Source: Rhodococcus sp. KBS0724
GTDB taxonomy: Bacteria > Actinomycetota > Actinomycetes > Mycobacteriales > Mycobacteriaceae
NCBI RefSeq assembly: GCF_005938745.2
Contig: NZ_VCBX02000001.1
Location: 3,920,501-3,984,500, forward strand
Direction: 5' to 3'
DNA length: 64,000 bases
Shown: positions 1 through 8,692 of the stretch, piece by piece
Position numbering within the stretch: the stretch's first letter is position 1
Layout: each line of letters begins with the position of its first letter
Position numbers and translations under genes: made by a program
The notes under the pieces: generated by a model
What the model was told of the DNA's origin: nothing
Database searches by the model: none
What the model saw: the letters and a program-made list of their open reading frames with translations, nothing else

Positions 1-90
1 TCGTGGTCTTGTCGGTGATGCGGACTTCGACAAATCGGTAATCGGCTGATCCTCCGCGCTGAGATCTCGGTCTGGGTGGTCTGTACTCAC
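1..90 (-). CDS. Possible 5' end of a divergent gene (partial)
   Basis: A minus-strand reading frame opens with GTG at position 90 and stays open to the left edge. It encodes about 30 hydrophilic residues starting MSTDHPDRDLSAEDQP, a composition typical of actinobacterial protein N-termini. Only this short piece is visible, so no function can be assigned. It would be transcribed away from the lipoprotein gene at 181. It could equally be a chance open frame in high-GC DNA. Confidence 0.25.
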   Translation of the reverse strand, partial: MSTDHPDRDLSAEDQPITDLSKSASPTRPR

Positions 91-180
91 GCCCACCATC
101 ATCCCCTATGTCCGCTGCTCTGCACGCACGCGCTCCCCGACCCGACCGGGCACTCCGGCGAAGCGGTTAGCCTGGAGCGC

Positions 181-1122
181 GTGCCACAGTTGTCTATCTC
201 CGGCCGGCGCGTTCCGTATGTGTTCGCCGCCGCCCTTGCTCTCGTCACCGTTCTCACCTCATGCGGCGACCCCGAGCAGTCGCCCGATACGCCTTCGGCG
301 ACTCCGACCGAGTTCACCGTCCCCGTGACTGTGGCTACCGTCGAGGTACTCGACGCGGGCAGTGAGCCCAGGCAGAGCCTGCGGATGAACCTGCTCGCCG
401 GAACCACTCAGGCAACAACTCTGGTTACGTCAACGGATGTGCGCCAGCAGATCGATCAGCAGCCGGTTCAGGACATCTCCTCGCCTGAAGTCACCATTCC
501 GCTCAATGCCGTCGTGACGACGGCCGCCTCTCCCGAGAATTCGACAGCCGTGGTTGATCTCACCCTCTCCGGCATGACGACGCCGGACGAGACGCTCCAG
601 GCAGCGCTCGGAGGCGCCGAAGGTTCCGGGGCCGGTTTGACCGTCACCGAATCCGGGGCCATCACAGCACTTCGGTTACGCCCGTCAGCCGGGTCGGCCA
701 ATTCTGCCCGGGCGGCAATCGAACAGGCCTTCGGCCAAGCGGTGTATCGCGCAGTTGCACTGCCGACGGAGCCCGTCGGCGTCGGCGCACGGTGGGTGGT
801 GAAACAAGACGTCAGTAGTGAGATACAGCTTGATCAGACAACAACCGTCACCGTGACTGCGCGTGACGGCGACCGCCTCACCCTGGCTGTGGAACTGTCA
901 CAGTCCCCGCAGAGCAACGTCTGGAATCTCGCCGGCAACGCCGGAACACTCGACATCGATCAGTACGTGATGGCCGGGTCCGGAACCATGACCATCGATT
1001 TGAACCTGCCACTTCCCGTCAGCGGCGAACTGTCCGTCGGCGGCGACCAGGCTTACAGCGACCCGGACGGCACCTCTGTCATCCGGCAGAGCATTACCAA
1101 CAACATTCGGTGGACATCGTGA
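181..1122 (+). CDS. Putative secreted lipoprotein, unknown function
   Basis: A 313-residue protein. I start it at GTG 181 because the next about 30 residues form a lipoprotein signal peptide: a basic n-region (SGRRV), a hydrophobic stretch (FAAALALVTVL) and the lipobox LTSC. The frame is open further upstream but reads poorly there. The mature part is rich in Thr, Ser, Ala and Val with no cysteine or membrane segment, consistent with an extracytoplasmic beta-rich domain anchored to the membrane by the lipidated Cys. I do not recognise the family. Its TGA overlaps the ATG of the next lipoprotein gene (TGATG), so the two are probably cotranscribed and may act together at the cell envelope. Confidence 0.75.
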   Translation: MPQLSISGRRVPYVFAAALALVTVLTSCGDPEQSPDTPSATPTEFTVPVTVATVEVLDAGSEPRQSLRMNLLAGTTQATTLVTSTDVRQQIDQQPVQDISSPEVTIPLNAVVTTAASPENSTAVVDLTLSGMTTPDETLQAALGGAEGSGAGLTVTESGAITALRLRPSAGSANSARAAIEQAFGQAVYRAVALPTEPVGVGARWVVKQDVSSEIQLDQTTTVTVTARDGDRLTLAVELSQSPQSNVWNLAGNAGTLDIDQYVMAGSGTMTIDLNLPLPVSGELSVGGDQAYSDPDGTSVIRQSITNNIRWTS

Positions 1123-1892
1123 TGTCGCGTCGCGTCGTCGCTGGACTCGGCGCGGTGGCTGTTCTCTTCGTGGGTGGGTGCGGATCCGAAACATCCTCTC
1201 CGACAGCCCCGGATTCGACGCCTGTTTCGACGCCGGTACCCGGCGTTGCCCTCGCCCCGTTCAGCGCGGCACCTGTCCCGACCGCGCTCACCGGCACTCC
1301 CCTGGACAAGGTCGCGTTGGCGCAGACCGTGCTCACGCTGAGCGAACTTCCGGCGGATTTCGACATCGTGCCGGATCCGGTCGAGGATCTGGGTCTCGCG
1401 CCGGCGCCCGCCACGTCGGAATCCGACAAGTCCAGTACCGATCCCGCCGCGTGTGCCGCTGTGCTCGCACCGATCGCCACGCAAGTTCCCGGGTCCGTGT
1501 CCTCGATCTCGAAGATGTTCACGGGCCCCGATTTCACGAGCATCGATCAGGACAGCGCATCGTTCGCCGACGGCGCCGCGGCCGCCGCAGCATTCGAAAC
1601 CATGCAGCAGACTGTGACGTCGTGCAGCCAATTCACCGGTACGGATGCCGACGGCATCAACATCACATATCAGGTGGGGGCGGGGTATCAGCCGACCGTC
1701 GGTGACGCGTCGTTCTCCTACCGAATCATGACGGCGAGTGAAGGATTCACACTTGTCGCCGACGTAGTCGTCGCCGCCGCGGGATCCAACCTGACCCAAA
1801 TTTCGGCGACAGCGCCGACGCCCATCGCACCCGAGGTTCTGGGATCGATGGCCGGCACCGCCGTGGAGCGCCTGCGAACTCCGGCCGCGTAA
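1122..1892 (+). CDS. Putative lipoprotein, sensor-domain-like
   Basis: A 256-residue protein. Its ATG at 1122 overlaps the upstream stop by one base, so translation is probably coupled. The N-terminus MSRRVVAGLG with lipobox VGGC predicts a lipidated exported protein. After a Pro/Thr/Ser-rich linker, the mature domain has two cysteines (PAACAAV and TSCSQF) spaced like the disulphide pair of the PknH-sensor-like domains found in actinobacterial lipoproteins. That likeness is by eye. A GTG in the same frame at 1110 is possible, but ATG 1122 places the positive residues directly before the hydrophobic core. Role unknown. Confidence 0.75.
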   Translation: MSRRVVAGLGAVAVLFVGGCGSETSSPTAPDSTPVSTPVPGVALAPFSAAPVPTALTGTPLDKVALAQTVLTLSELPADFDIVPDPVEDLGLAPAPATSESDKSSTDPAACAAVLAPIATQVPGSVSSISKMFTGPDFTSIDQDSASFADGAAAAAAFETMQQTVTSCSQFTGTDADGINITYQVGAGYQPTVGDASFSYRIMTASEGFTLVADVVVAAAGSNLTQISATAPTPIAPEVLGSMAGTAVERLRTPAA

Positions 1893-2019
1893 TCAGTACG
1901 GCCGGAGACACTCTCGCGAACCTTTCGGATTCTGTCCTACTGAACGGGAGTGCCAGGCTGAAGTAACTGTGATCCTCGTTACCTTCCGGACGACAACGTA
2001 GTCGGACAGAAGGAGCAGA

Positions 2020-2862
2020 ATGCCCGGACGGCTAGCAGGGAAAGTCGCCTTCATCACCGGCGCAGCACGTGGCCAGGGCCGCAGTCACGCACTCCGACTT
2101 GCCGAAGAGGGCGCCGACATCATCGCCCTCGATCTCGCCGACGGCATCGATACAGTCACTCGGTTCTATCCTCCCGCCACGGCGGACGACCTCGCCGAGA
2201 CCGTTCGGCTCGTCGAGAAAACCGGGCGTCGCATCCACGCCGGAATTGCCGATGTCCGCGACTTCGACTCGGTGCGCACGCTGCTCGACCGCGGAGTCGC
2301 GGAACTCGGCCGCGTCGACATCGTGGTGGCAAACGCCGGAGTCTTCATCAGTGGCGAACCGGCACACCGGATTACCGAAGACGAGTGGGACGACGTACTC
2401 GACGTCAATCTCAAGGGCGTGTGGCACACCTGCAAAGCTGCCGCTCCGCACTTGATCGAGCAGGGCGACGGCGGATCGATAGTTATCACCAGTTCGACTG
2501 CCGGAATCAAGGGCACGCGCAACGCCGGTGCTTACGCCGCCAGCAAGCATGCTGTGGTCGGATTGATGCGGACACTCGTCAGCGAACTCGGCGAATACGG
2601 AATTCGGGCGAACACCGTGCACCCGGGCGCAACCGATACCGACATGATCATGAATGAACGCTGCTTCAACCTCTTCTTGCCCGGCGTCCGGAATCCGACC
2701 AAGGAACAGGTGGCGCCGCTGTTCACCGGTACCAATGCGTTGCCCGTCCCCTGGGCTGAGTCGATCGACGTCTCCAATGCGGTCCTCTTTCTGGCTTCGG
2801 ACGAGGCCCGCTACGTCACCGGCACCGAACTCAAGGTCGACGCCGGATTCACTACCCGCTGA
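2020..2862 (+). CDS. Mycofactocin-type short-chain dehydrogenase (carveol dehydrogenase-like)
   Basis: A 280-residue SDR with an ideal Shine-Dalgarno (AAGGAG) 5 bases before ATG. The cofactor motif TGAARGQG is at residues about 13-20. NANAG-type and TSSTAG segments follow, then the catalytic pair YAASK (Tyr172, Lys176) and the C-terminal YVTGTELKVDAG. The long insertion after beta-2 (DLADGIDTV through RRIHAGIADVRD) marks the carveol dehydrogenase-like subfamily, known for tightly bound NAD and mycofactocin as likely electron acceptor. It probably oxidises a secondary alcohol to a ketone. It lies 19 bp ahead of a flavoprotein monooxygenase and upstream of an acyl-CoA ligase, as in terpenoid or steroid-type degradation. 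The substrate is unknown. Confidence 0.88.
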   Translation: MPGRLAGKVAFITGAARGQGRSHALRLAEEGADIIALDLADGIDTVTRFYPPATADDLAETVRLVEKTGRRIHAGIADVRDFDSVRTLLDRGVAELGRVDIVVANAGVFISGEPAHRITEDEWDDVLDVNLKGVWHTCKAAAPHLIEQGDGGSIVITSSTAGIKGTRNAGAYAASKHAVVGLMRTLVSELGEYGIRANTVHPGATDTDMIMNERCFNLFLPGVRNPTKEQVAPLFTGTNALPVPWAESIDVSNAVLFLASDEARYVTGTELKVDAGFTTR

Positions 2863-2881
2863 TTTCAAGGAAAGTGCGGTT

Positions 2882-4648
2882 ATGACAACACAATTGGATT
2901 CTCCCGAGCTAGACACGGTCGCAGTCGAAGCGACGGCACGACAATGGCTCTCCCATTTTGCCGATCTCCTCCGCACCGGCGCCGGCGCCGCGACGGTTCT
3001 GCACTCCGACGTGTGGTGGCGCGACCTGCTTGCCTTATCCGGCGACTTGCGAAGCCTGAACGGCAGCACGAGGATCGAGTCGCTGGTCGCATCGGCCGTA
3101 GAACAGCACGTGCGCGGCGAGCACCTCGATCCGGCTGCCGCACCAGCGCTGGTTCCCACACTGTCCGGATCTACGGTCCAACTACTGTTCCGTTTCGACA
3201 CCGATCTCGGTCATGTTCGTGGTGTTGCCCGTCTGATCTTCGACGACGGCGCCTGGCGGGCCCGGAACCTGCTCACCGCTCTGGACACCCTGACGGGGCA
3301 CGAACCGACTACCGGCGAGCATCGACCGGACGGCGCAGGCGATCATCCGGAGTACTGGTCGGCACGGCGCACCCGTGAACTCGAGTGCCACGACGGCGAT
3401 CCGGATGTCCTCGTCATCGGCGCCGGTCACTCGGGCCTGGCACTCGCCGCTCAACTCGGTGTACTCGGAGTCAGAACACTGCTGGTCGACCGCGCCGATC
3501 GAGTCGGCGACAACTGGCGCGGGCGCTACGACTCGCTGGTGTTGCACGACGCTGTCTGGTCGAATCATCTTCCGCTGATGCCGTTCCCATCGTCCTGGCC
3601 GGTTTTCACGCCAAAGGACAAGATGGGCGACTGGCTCGAAATATACTCCCGCGCGCTGGATTTGAATGTGTGGACGCGGTCGGAGATCGTAGAGTCAACC
3701 TTCGACCCCGTCGAGCGACGCTGGAGCGTTGTCGTCGATCGCGACGGCACGCGGCGCACGCTGAATCCGCAGCACGTGGTTCTCGCCACCGGTCTCAGCG
3801 GTACCGAACCTGTCCTTCCAGAATTTGCAGGCGCCGAGAACTTTGCCGGCGAACTGCTGCATTCGAGCCGATATCGCACCGAACCCGCACGCCGCGGAAC
3901 CCACACCGTGGTGATCGGAACGGGCAACAGCGGCCACGACATCGCGCAGGATCTCTACGAGTCGGGTGCACACGTGACGCTGATCCAGCGCGGACCCACA
4001 CACGTGGTCAGTGGGCACACCCTGTCCGATCGTGGCCGGATGCGCTACGGCGAACACACGTCCACGGACGTGGCCGATCTGCTCGATGCGTCGGCCGCGA
4101 GGCTCGATCCCCAATTTCTCGCAGCTTTGCGGTATGGCTCCGCCGCAATGGCCGAGGACGACCGCGAACTGCTCGATGCCCTCGCAGCCAAGGGTTTCGC
4201 GCTCTCCGACGGCGTGGACGGCACCGGAGTCATGATGCTGTTCCTGACCCGCAACGGCGGTTACTACATCGACGTCGGCGCCTCCCCGCTCATCGCCGAC
4301 GGCAGCATCGGGTTGGTATCGGGGGCGACGGTCGAGCGGTTGGTCTCGGACGGGCTGATCCTGTCCGACGGCACCCACGTCCGCGCCGACACCATCGTGT
4401 GCGCGACCGGATACCGCGGCATTCTCGACACCGCACGACGTGTCCTCGGCGACGCCGTAGCCGACGCCTGCGGACCGGTCTGGGATCTGGACGACGAGGG
4501 TGAACTGCAATCAGTCTGGCGCGCGTCCGGGCACGACCGATTCTGGATCCACGGCGGCAACTTCATGCTCGTGCGCAACTACAGCAAGTACCTCGCGCTG
4601 CAGATCACAGCGGACCTGGCAGGTATAGCCCTGCCCACGCTCGACTGA
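2882..4648 (+). CDS. FAD/NADPH-dependent monooxygenase with N-terminal NTF2-like domain
   Basis: A 588-residue flavoprotein. ATG 2882 follows GGAAAG and lies just after the SDR stop. Residues about 10-140 look like a SnoaL/NTF2-like domain. The rest is a class B monooxygenase with an FAD Rossmann motif (VIGAGHSGLA, about residue 180), an NADPH Rossmann motif (GTGNSGHD, about 346) and a C-terminal CATGYRG. The fingerprint near residue 321 is FAGELLHSSRY, matching the FMO form (FxGxxxHxxxY/F) rather than the Baeyer-Villiger form that ends in W. It may hydroxylate or insert oxygen into the product of the neighbouring SDR. Related proteins are often annotated only as NAD(P)/FAD-dependent oxidoreductase. 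Confidence 0.85.
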   Translation: MTTQLDSPELDTVAVEATARQWLSHFADLLRTGAGAATVLHSDVWWRDLLALSGDLRSLNGSTRIESLVASAVEQHVRGEHLDPAAAPALVPTLSGSTVQLLFRFDTDLGHVRGVARLIFDDGAWRARNLLTALDTLTGHEPTTGEHRPDGAGDHPEYWSARRTRELECHDGDPDVLVIGAGHSGLALAAQLGVLGVRTLLVDRADRVGDNWRGRYDSLVLHDAVWSNHLPLMPFPSSWPVFTPKDKMGDWLEIYSRALDLNVWTRSEIVESTFDPVERRWSVVVDRDGTRRTLNPQHVVLATGLSGTEPVLPEFAGAENFAGELLHSSRYRTEPARRGTHTVVIGTGNSGHDIAQDLYESGAHVTLIQRGPTHVVSGHTLSDRGRMRYGEHTSTDVADLLDASAARLDPQFLAALRYGSAAMAEDDRELLDALAAKGFALSDGVDGTGVMMLFLTRNGGYYIDVGASPLIADGSIGLVSGATVERLVSDGLILSDGTHVRADTIVCATGYRGILDTARRVLGDAVADACGPVWDLDDEGELQSVWRASGHDRFWIHGGNFMLVRNYSKYLALQITADLAGIALPTLD

Positions 4649-4730
4649 CAACCAGCGTCGCCGGCCGCAGTTCGACGACGAGCACGCAGACCGGCCGAGA
4701 AACTCATCAGTTCGTTTTGCTTCGAACCCC

Positions 4731-4746
4731 CTGGAACGTGTTCTAG
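4731..4746. promoter_or_regulatory. KstR-like operator upstream of the acyl-CoA ligase gene
   Basis: The imperfect palindrome CTGGAACGTGTTCTAG (12 of 16 positions symmetric) fits the actinobacterial KstR consensus TNNAACNNGTTNNA. It lies 55 bases before the fadD start, in the only long gap of the 2-6.4 kb cluster. KstR represses cholesterol and sterol catabolic genes. Binding here is inferred from the motif alone. Confidence 0.55.
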
Positions 4747-4801
4747 ATTCAGGTTCATTCGCCTCGACATCGTGGCGCTGCCCTTGAAAGGCTTGAAAGG
4801 A

Positions 4802-6415
4802 ATGACGATGCAGTTCAACCTCGCAGACGTTTTCGAGACGGTCGCCAGCGCAGTACCTGACCGTATTGCATTGAGCTATGAGGGCGAGAACCTCTCCTAC
4901 GCCCAGCTGGACGCAGAGGCCAACCGGACCGCACACCTACTCGCGCGGGCAGGTATCTCCCCCGGCGAGCATGTGGCCCTGTTCCTGAAGAACAGCGTCG
5001 ACCATGTCACGTCGATCCTCGGACTGATCAAGATCCGCGCGGTCCCGATCAACGTGAACTACCGATACACACCCGCCGAACTCGAATACATTTTCACCAA
5101 CTCCGACTCGGTTGCGGTGGTCGTCGAACTTCCCGAGCATCAGCGTGTGCTTGCTTCACTCTTCGATGCGTGCCCGATGGTGCGGACAGTGATCGTGATC
5201 GGCGACATCGCCGCCGAACTGACCGCCGCCGCGAAAGCACACGAAATTTCCGTGCTTTCCTTCGCCGAGAGTCGCGACATGTCACCCGAAGGAGAGTTCG
5301 ATTCCCGTTCGGGCGACGACCTGTACCTGCTGTACACAGGAGGGACGACCGGATACCCGAAAGGTGTCATGTGGCGGCACGACGACTTCTTCCGTAAACC
5401 CCTCTCCGGCGGAAACCCGTACGGCGAGGGTACCCGTCAGGATCTTGCCGAGATTGCCAGTGCTGCAAAGGAATTTCCCGAACTTTCGTTCCTCATCGCC
5501 GCCCCTCTCATGCATGGCGCCGCGTTGTACTCGCTTTTCACTTTCTTCACCCTCGGTGCTCGCGTGGTTCTTCGGCGCGACTTCGATCCGAAGAAGGTCG
5601 TCGAAGCCATCGAAAAAGACGCAGTACAGGTGATCCTGATCGTCGGCGACGGTATGGGGTTACCGTTGGTAGACGAGATGGAACGACGCCAGGGCGAGGT
5701 CGATCTCAGCTCCCTGTTCTCGATCACGTCGGGTGGCGCAATCTGGTCCGTCAGTGTTCGGGAGCGCATGCTGGCAGTGAAGCCGGACCTGCTCTTGCGA
5801 GATAACTTCGGCGCTTCGGAAACCGGTAACGACGGCGCCTTCTCCGTCGACGAGGCCGGCAATCTGCGAATGCCGCCGTCCCCGAACATGATCCTGGTCG
5901 ACGAACGCCTCGACGAGATTCCTGCCGGATCCGAGGACGTGGGCTACATCGCGCGAATCGGCAACGTCCCGCTCGGTTACTACAAGGATGCGGAGAAGAC
6001 TGCACGGACGTTCCCGACCCGTCCCGACGGCACCCGCCTGTCGGTGCTCGGCGACATGGGCAAGGTGGAAGCAGACGGCACCATCGTCTTCCTCGGCCGT
6101 GGCTCGCAGTGCATCAACACCGGCGGTGAGAAGGTCTTTGCCGAAGAAGTCGAGGCAACCCTTCACGCACACCCGTCGATTGTCGATGCGCTTGTCGTCC
6201 CCGCACCGGACGAGCGTATGGGGCAGCAAGTTGCAGCGGTGATCGCGACCTATCCCGACTCGCCAGAACTAACCCTCGAGGCCGTTCAGGAACACTGCCG
6301 TAAGACGTTGGCCGGATACAAGATCCCGCGCACAATTGTGCTGGTCGAGGAAGTCAAGCGCACTCCGGCCGGCAAAGCGGACTACCGCTGGGCGACGACA
6401 CTGGCATCCACTTAA
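4802..6415 (+). CDS. Acyl-CoA synthetase (FadD19-like)
   Basis: A 537-residue ANL-superfamily ligase that adenylates a carboxylic acid and transfers it to CoA. ATG 4802 follows GAAAGGA; a second ATG two codons later is an alternative. The AMP-binding P-loop is YTGGTTGYPKGVMWRHDD (about residue 177), the A5 region is SETG, the hinge is GRGSQCINTGGEKV and the catalytic lysine is in PAGKADYRW at the C-terminus. The GVMWRHDD stretch resembles the FadD19 sterol side-chain ligases of mycobacteria and rhodococci. With the KstR-like box upstream, a sterol or terpenoid acid is a reasonable substrate guess. The two preceding genes could supply the acid. Confidence 0.85.
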   Translation: MTMQFNLADVFETVASAVPDRIALSYEGENLSYAQLDAEANRTAHLLARAGISPGEHVALFLKNSVDHVTSILGLIKIRAVPINVNYRYTPAELEYIFTNSDSVAVVVELPEHQRVLASLFDACPMVRTVIVIGDIAAELTAAAKAHEISVLSFAESRDMSPEGEFDSRSGDDLYLLYTGGTTGYPKGVMWRHDDFFRKPLSGGNPYGEGTRQDLAEIASAAKEFPELSFLIAAPLMHGAALYSLFTFFTLGARVVLRRDFDPKKVVEAIEKDAVQVILIVGDGMGLPLVDEMERRQGEVDLSSLFSITSGGAIWSVSVRERMLAVKPDLLLRDNFGASETGNDGAFSVDEAGNLRMPPSPNMILVDERLDEIPAGSEDVGYIARIGNVPLGYYKDAEKTARTFPTRPDGTRLSVLGDMGKVEADGTIVFLGRGSQCINTGGEKVFAEEVEATLHAHPSIVDALVVPAPDERMGQQVAAVIATYPDSPELTLEAVQEHCRKTLAGYKIPRTIVLVEEVKRTPAGKADYRWATTLAST

Positions 6416-6470
6416 CATCTAGTCGCACCTAGAGCGATCCAGTGCCGAAAGGTAAGGACGCGTCCTCGGT

Positions 6471-6504
6471 TCCACCGCATCAACCCGCTCCACCGCATCA
6501 ACCC
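6471..6504 (+). repeat. Two 16-bp direct repeats
   Basis: TCCACCGCATCAACCC occurs twice (6471-6486 and 6489-6504) with 2 bases between. It lies in the gap between fadD and the VOC gene, which are convergent. No function is evident. Confidence 0.7.
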
Positions 6505-6599
6505 TGTGAAACCGAGTTCGCGTCATTACCCACACCCGCGCAGAGGCCGGCTCAACTCCATGACCCCAACCTCTGCTGCCGCACCCGCGGCGATGAAAG

Positions 6600-7025
6600 T
6601 CAGGCTGGGTTGTACGCGGCAGCGACGTCGAGCACCCACACAACACCGAAAGCGTCCCTGAGCATTCCGTACGCCGGGGAGAAGAACGACGGCGCCAGGT
6701 CCTCGACGATCGTGGAGCCTTCCATCAGCCTGCCCCACAGCTCCTCGATCTGCTCGACCGAGTCGCCGCGAACGGAAACGAAAAGTGACTTCTCGCCCTG
6801 GTCGTAGGCGAGACTCGCCGGGACATCGTAGGCCATGATCTGAAAACCGTTCTCGCCCAATACCTGGCCGAACTTGACGTGCTGCGCCTCCGCAGGCGCC
6901 TCCACGCTGTGAGCGTCTTCATTGGTGAGGACGACGAGCTGACCTCCGAACACAGAGTGATAAAACTCCAATGCTGCACGGGCGTCGCCGCGGAAGTTGA
7001 GATGCGGGGTGGTGGTGACAGTCAT
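6600..7025 (-). CDS. VOC-family (PhnB-like) protein
   Basis: A 141-residue vicinal-oxygen-chelate protein. ATG at 7025 is preceded by CAGGAGC. The N-terminal motif HLNFRGDARAALEFYHSVFGG and the C-terminal YGMLRDAFGVVWVLDV are those of PhnB/YdcR-like glyoxalase-fold proteins. The chemistry of most members is unknown. The gene diverges from a WYL-domain regulator at 7134, a common pairing in actinobacteria, so the regulator probably controlled it. Because that regulator is frameshifted here, expression of this gene may be altered. Confidence 0.85.
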   Translation of the reverse strand: MTVTTTPHLNFRGDARAALEFYHSVFGGQLVVLTNEDAHSVEAPAEAQHVKFGQVLGENGFQIMAYDVPASLAYDQGEKSLFVSVRGDSVEQIEELWGRLMEGSTIVEDLAPSFFSPAYGMLRDAFGVVWVLDVAAAYNPA

Positions 7026-7133
7026 GCTTGCTCCTGGATACTCGCGTGATTGCCGAGGCTGATCCCCCGGTGACAGACAGCTTCTCAGCAGTAGAGGTCA
7101 GATCCTGTCCTCTACTGAAACTAGAGTTGCAAT

Positions 7134-8125
7134 ATGAGCTCACCGACATCGCGTCTGCTGCTGTTGCTGTCACTTCTGCAAACGCGACGCGATTGGCCGG
7201 GCCAGATCCTCGCCGACCGACTGGACATCAGCCATCGCACGGTGAGACGAGATATAGACCGGTTGCGCGAGATGGGTTACCGAATCCAGGCAGCGAAGGG
7301 ACCCGATGGCGGTTACCGCCTCGATGCCGGTACCGAACTTCCTCCGCTTCTTTTCGACGACGATCAAGCCATTGCTCTCACGCTCGCACTTCAGGCAGCC
7401 ACCGTCTCGGGCGCAGGAATCGAAGAAAGCGCGGTACGCGCCCTCACCACGGTAAGGCAGGTGATGCCACCCCGACTTCGACACCGCCTCGACGCCATCG
7501 AATTCACCGCCATCCCCAGGACTTCCGGATCCGCCTCAGAATCGGTCTCCCCCGATGTGCTCGTTGCACTGTCCACGGCAATTCGCGCACACACAATGTT
7601 GCGCTTCGACTATGCGAGCCGTCGAGCGCACGAACACTCCAGCGCACCGCAGCCACCGCGACAGGTTGAACCGCACCATCTGGTCGCCTCGAACAGCCGA
7701 TGGTATCTGGTCGCTTGGGATCTCGATCGAGGCGACTGGCGCATCTTCCGGGCTGATCGCATTACCCCGCGCATACCTGCCGGCCCGCGTTTCACGCCCC
7801 GGCAGATCCCGGGCGGCACCGTCCACGACTACGTAGCGGCCAGGTTCAAAGGATCAGAACAAGCCAATACATGGCAGTGCATCGGCCGAGTCATCCTCAA
7901 CCTGCCGGCCCGCGGCGTCCTCCGTTCGCCGGCGACGGAACTGTCGAAGAACTCGACTCCGGCCGGTGCAGCCTCGAGATGGGGTCGTGGTCCTGGATTG
8001 CACTCGCGTCTTCCATCGGGCAGTTCGACACCGACATCGAAGTGGTGAGCCCACCCGAACTCGCAGAAGCGTTCACGGCACTCGCATCACGCTACGCCGC
8101 AGCCGGTAAGAGCAGTGAGAGCTGA
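7134..8125 (+). pseudogene. Frameshifted YafY/WYL-domain transcriptional regulator
   Basis: The first frame gives an N-terminal HTH (LADRLDISHRTVRRDIDRLREMGY) and a WYL region (HHLVASNSRWYLVAWDLDRGDWRIFRADRI). At about position 7924 (CTCCGTTCG) the homology jumps to another frame that continues FAGDGTVEELDSGRC and ends with the normal C-terminus ELAEAFTALASRYAAAG at 8125. One missing base explains the shift; restored, the protein would be about 330 residues. In the original frame, translation instead runs into an unrelated Pro/Ser/Arg-rich tail ending at 8048. HTH and most of WYL are intact, so a partly active repressor is possible. A sequencing error is the alternative. Confidence 0.75.
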
Positions 8126-8198
8126 CCTCGACGCGCCAATCGCCTCGATACAGCTTGCCCTGGATCCCGAAAATCGTTGCGCCCCTGCGCCGGAACGA

Positions 8199-8597
8199 TC
8201 AATATCGCGCTTCGAAGCGTGTGCGTAGGCGGCAACAGAGAAGACCTAGAGCGTGTTCATCGACCCGAGGGGCTCCGTCCCAGGAATCTACGTCGTTCCA
8301 CACCACCGAATCCGGAGTCCCGAACGGGCGGACGAAAACGTGCTGATGAAAATGGGAGACACTGCGGCCTGCGATGGCGGAAAATACGTACTCCGGAACC
8401 AACTCCGCTTCGAGCACCCCCGAAATGCACCAGACTGCACGGGAAACAGCTAACGCTTCACGTTCGGTCATCGAAGACAGTCCGCGCACATGACGTTTGG
8501 TCTCGACAAAGACGTACCCTGGAACCGCTATACCCTGCGATAGTGGGCGGTGGGAGACCGCGACGAGATCGTCCTCGAAAATCAACGGACTTACCAA
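8199..8597 (-). CDS. HIT-family (histidine triad) hydrolase
   Basis: The triad motif HFHQHVFV (H-phi-H-phi-H-phi-phi) marks a HIT nucleotide hydrolase/transferase. It is preceded by the family pattern PGYVFVETKRHVRGLSSMTERE. The start given is a TTG with no good ribosome site. The frame stays open upstream to a TGA near 8666 and encodes DCTICAKHRGSGPLV, a CxxC pair often present at HIT N-termini, so the true protein probably starts further up, possibly at the CTG near 8657. The gene is convergent with nothing and stands alone between the WYL remnant and the oxygenase. Substrate unknown. Confidence 0.75.
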   Translation of the reverse strand: MVSPLIFEDDLVAVSHRPLSQGIAVPGYVFVETKRHVRGLSSMTEREALAVSRAVWCISGVLEAELVPEYVFSAIAGRSVSHFHQHVFVRPFGTPDSVVWNDVDSWDGAPRVDEHALGLLCCRLRTRFEARY

Positions 8598-8692
8598 CGG
8601 TCCGCTTCCTCGGTGTTTCGCACAAATTGTGCAGTCGCCAGCGATGAGAATCTTCAGACCCAGTCAGCTCAGTGAACGCCCTCGCCAGTTAC

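Noticed and set aside
3385..4503. A 372-codon open frame within the monooxygenase gene
   Set aside because: It is Arg-rich and overlaps a clear flavoprotein gene with conserved motifs in the other frame; typical of high-GC DNA.
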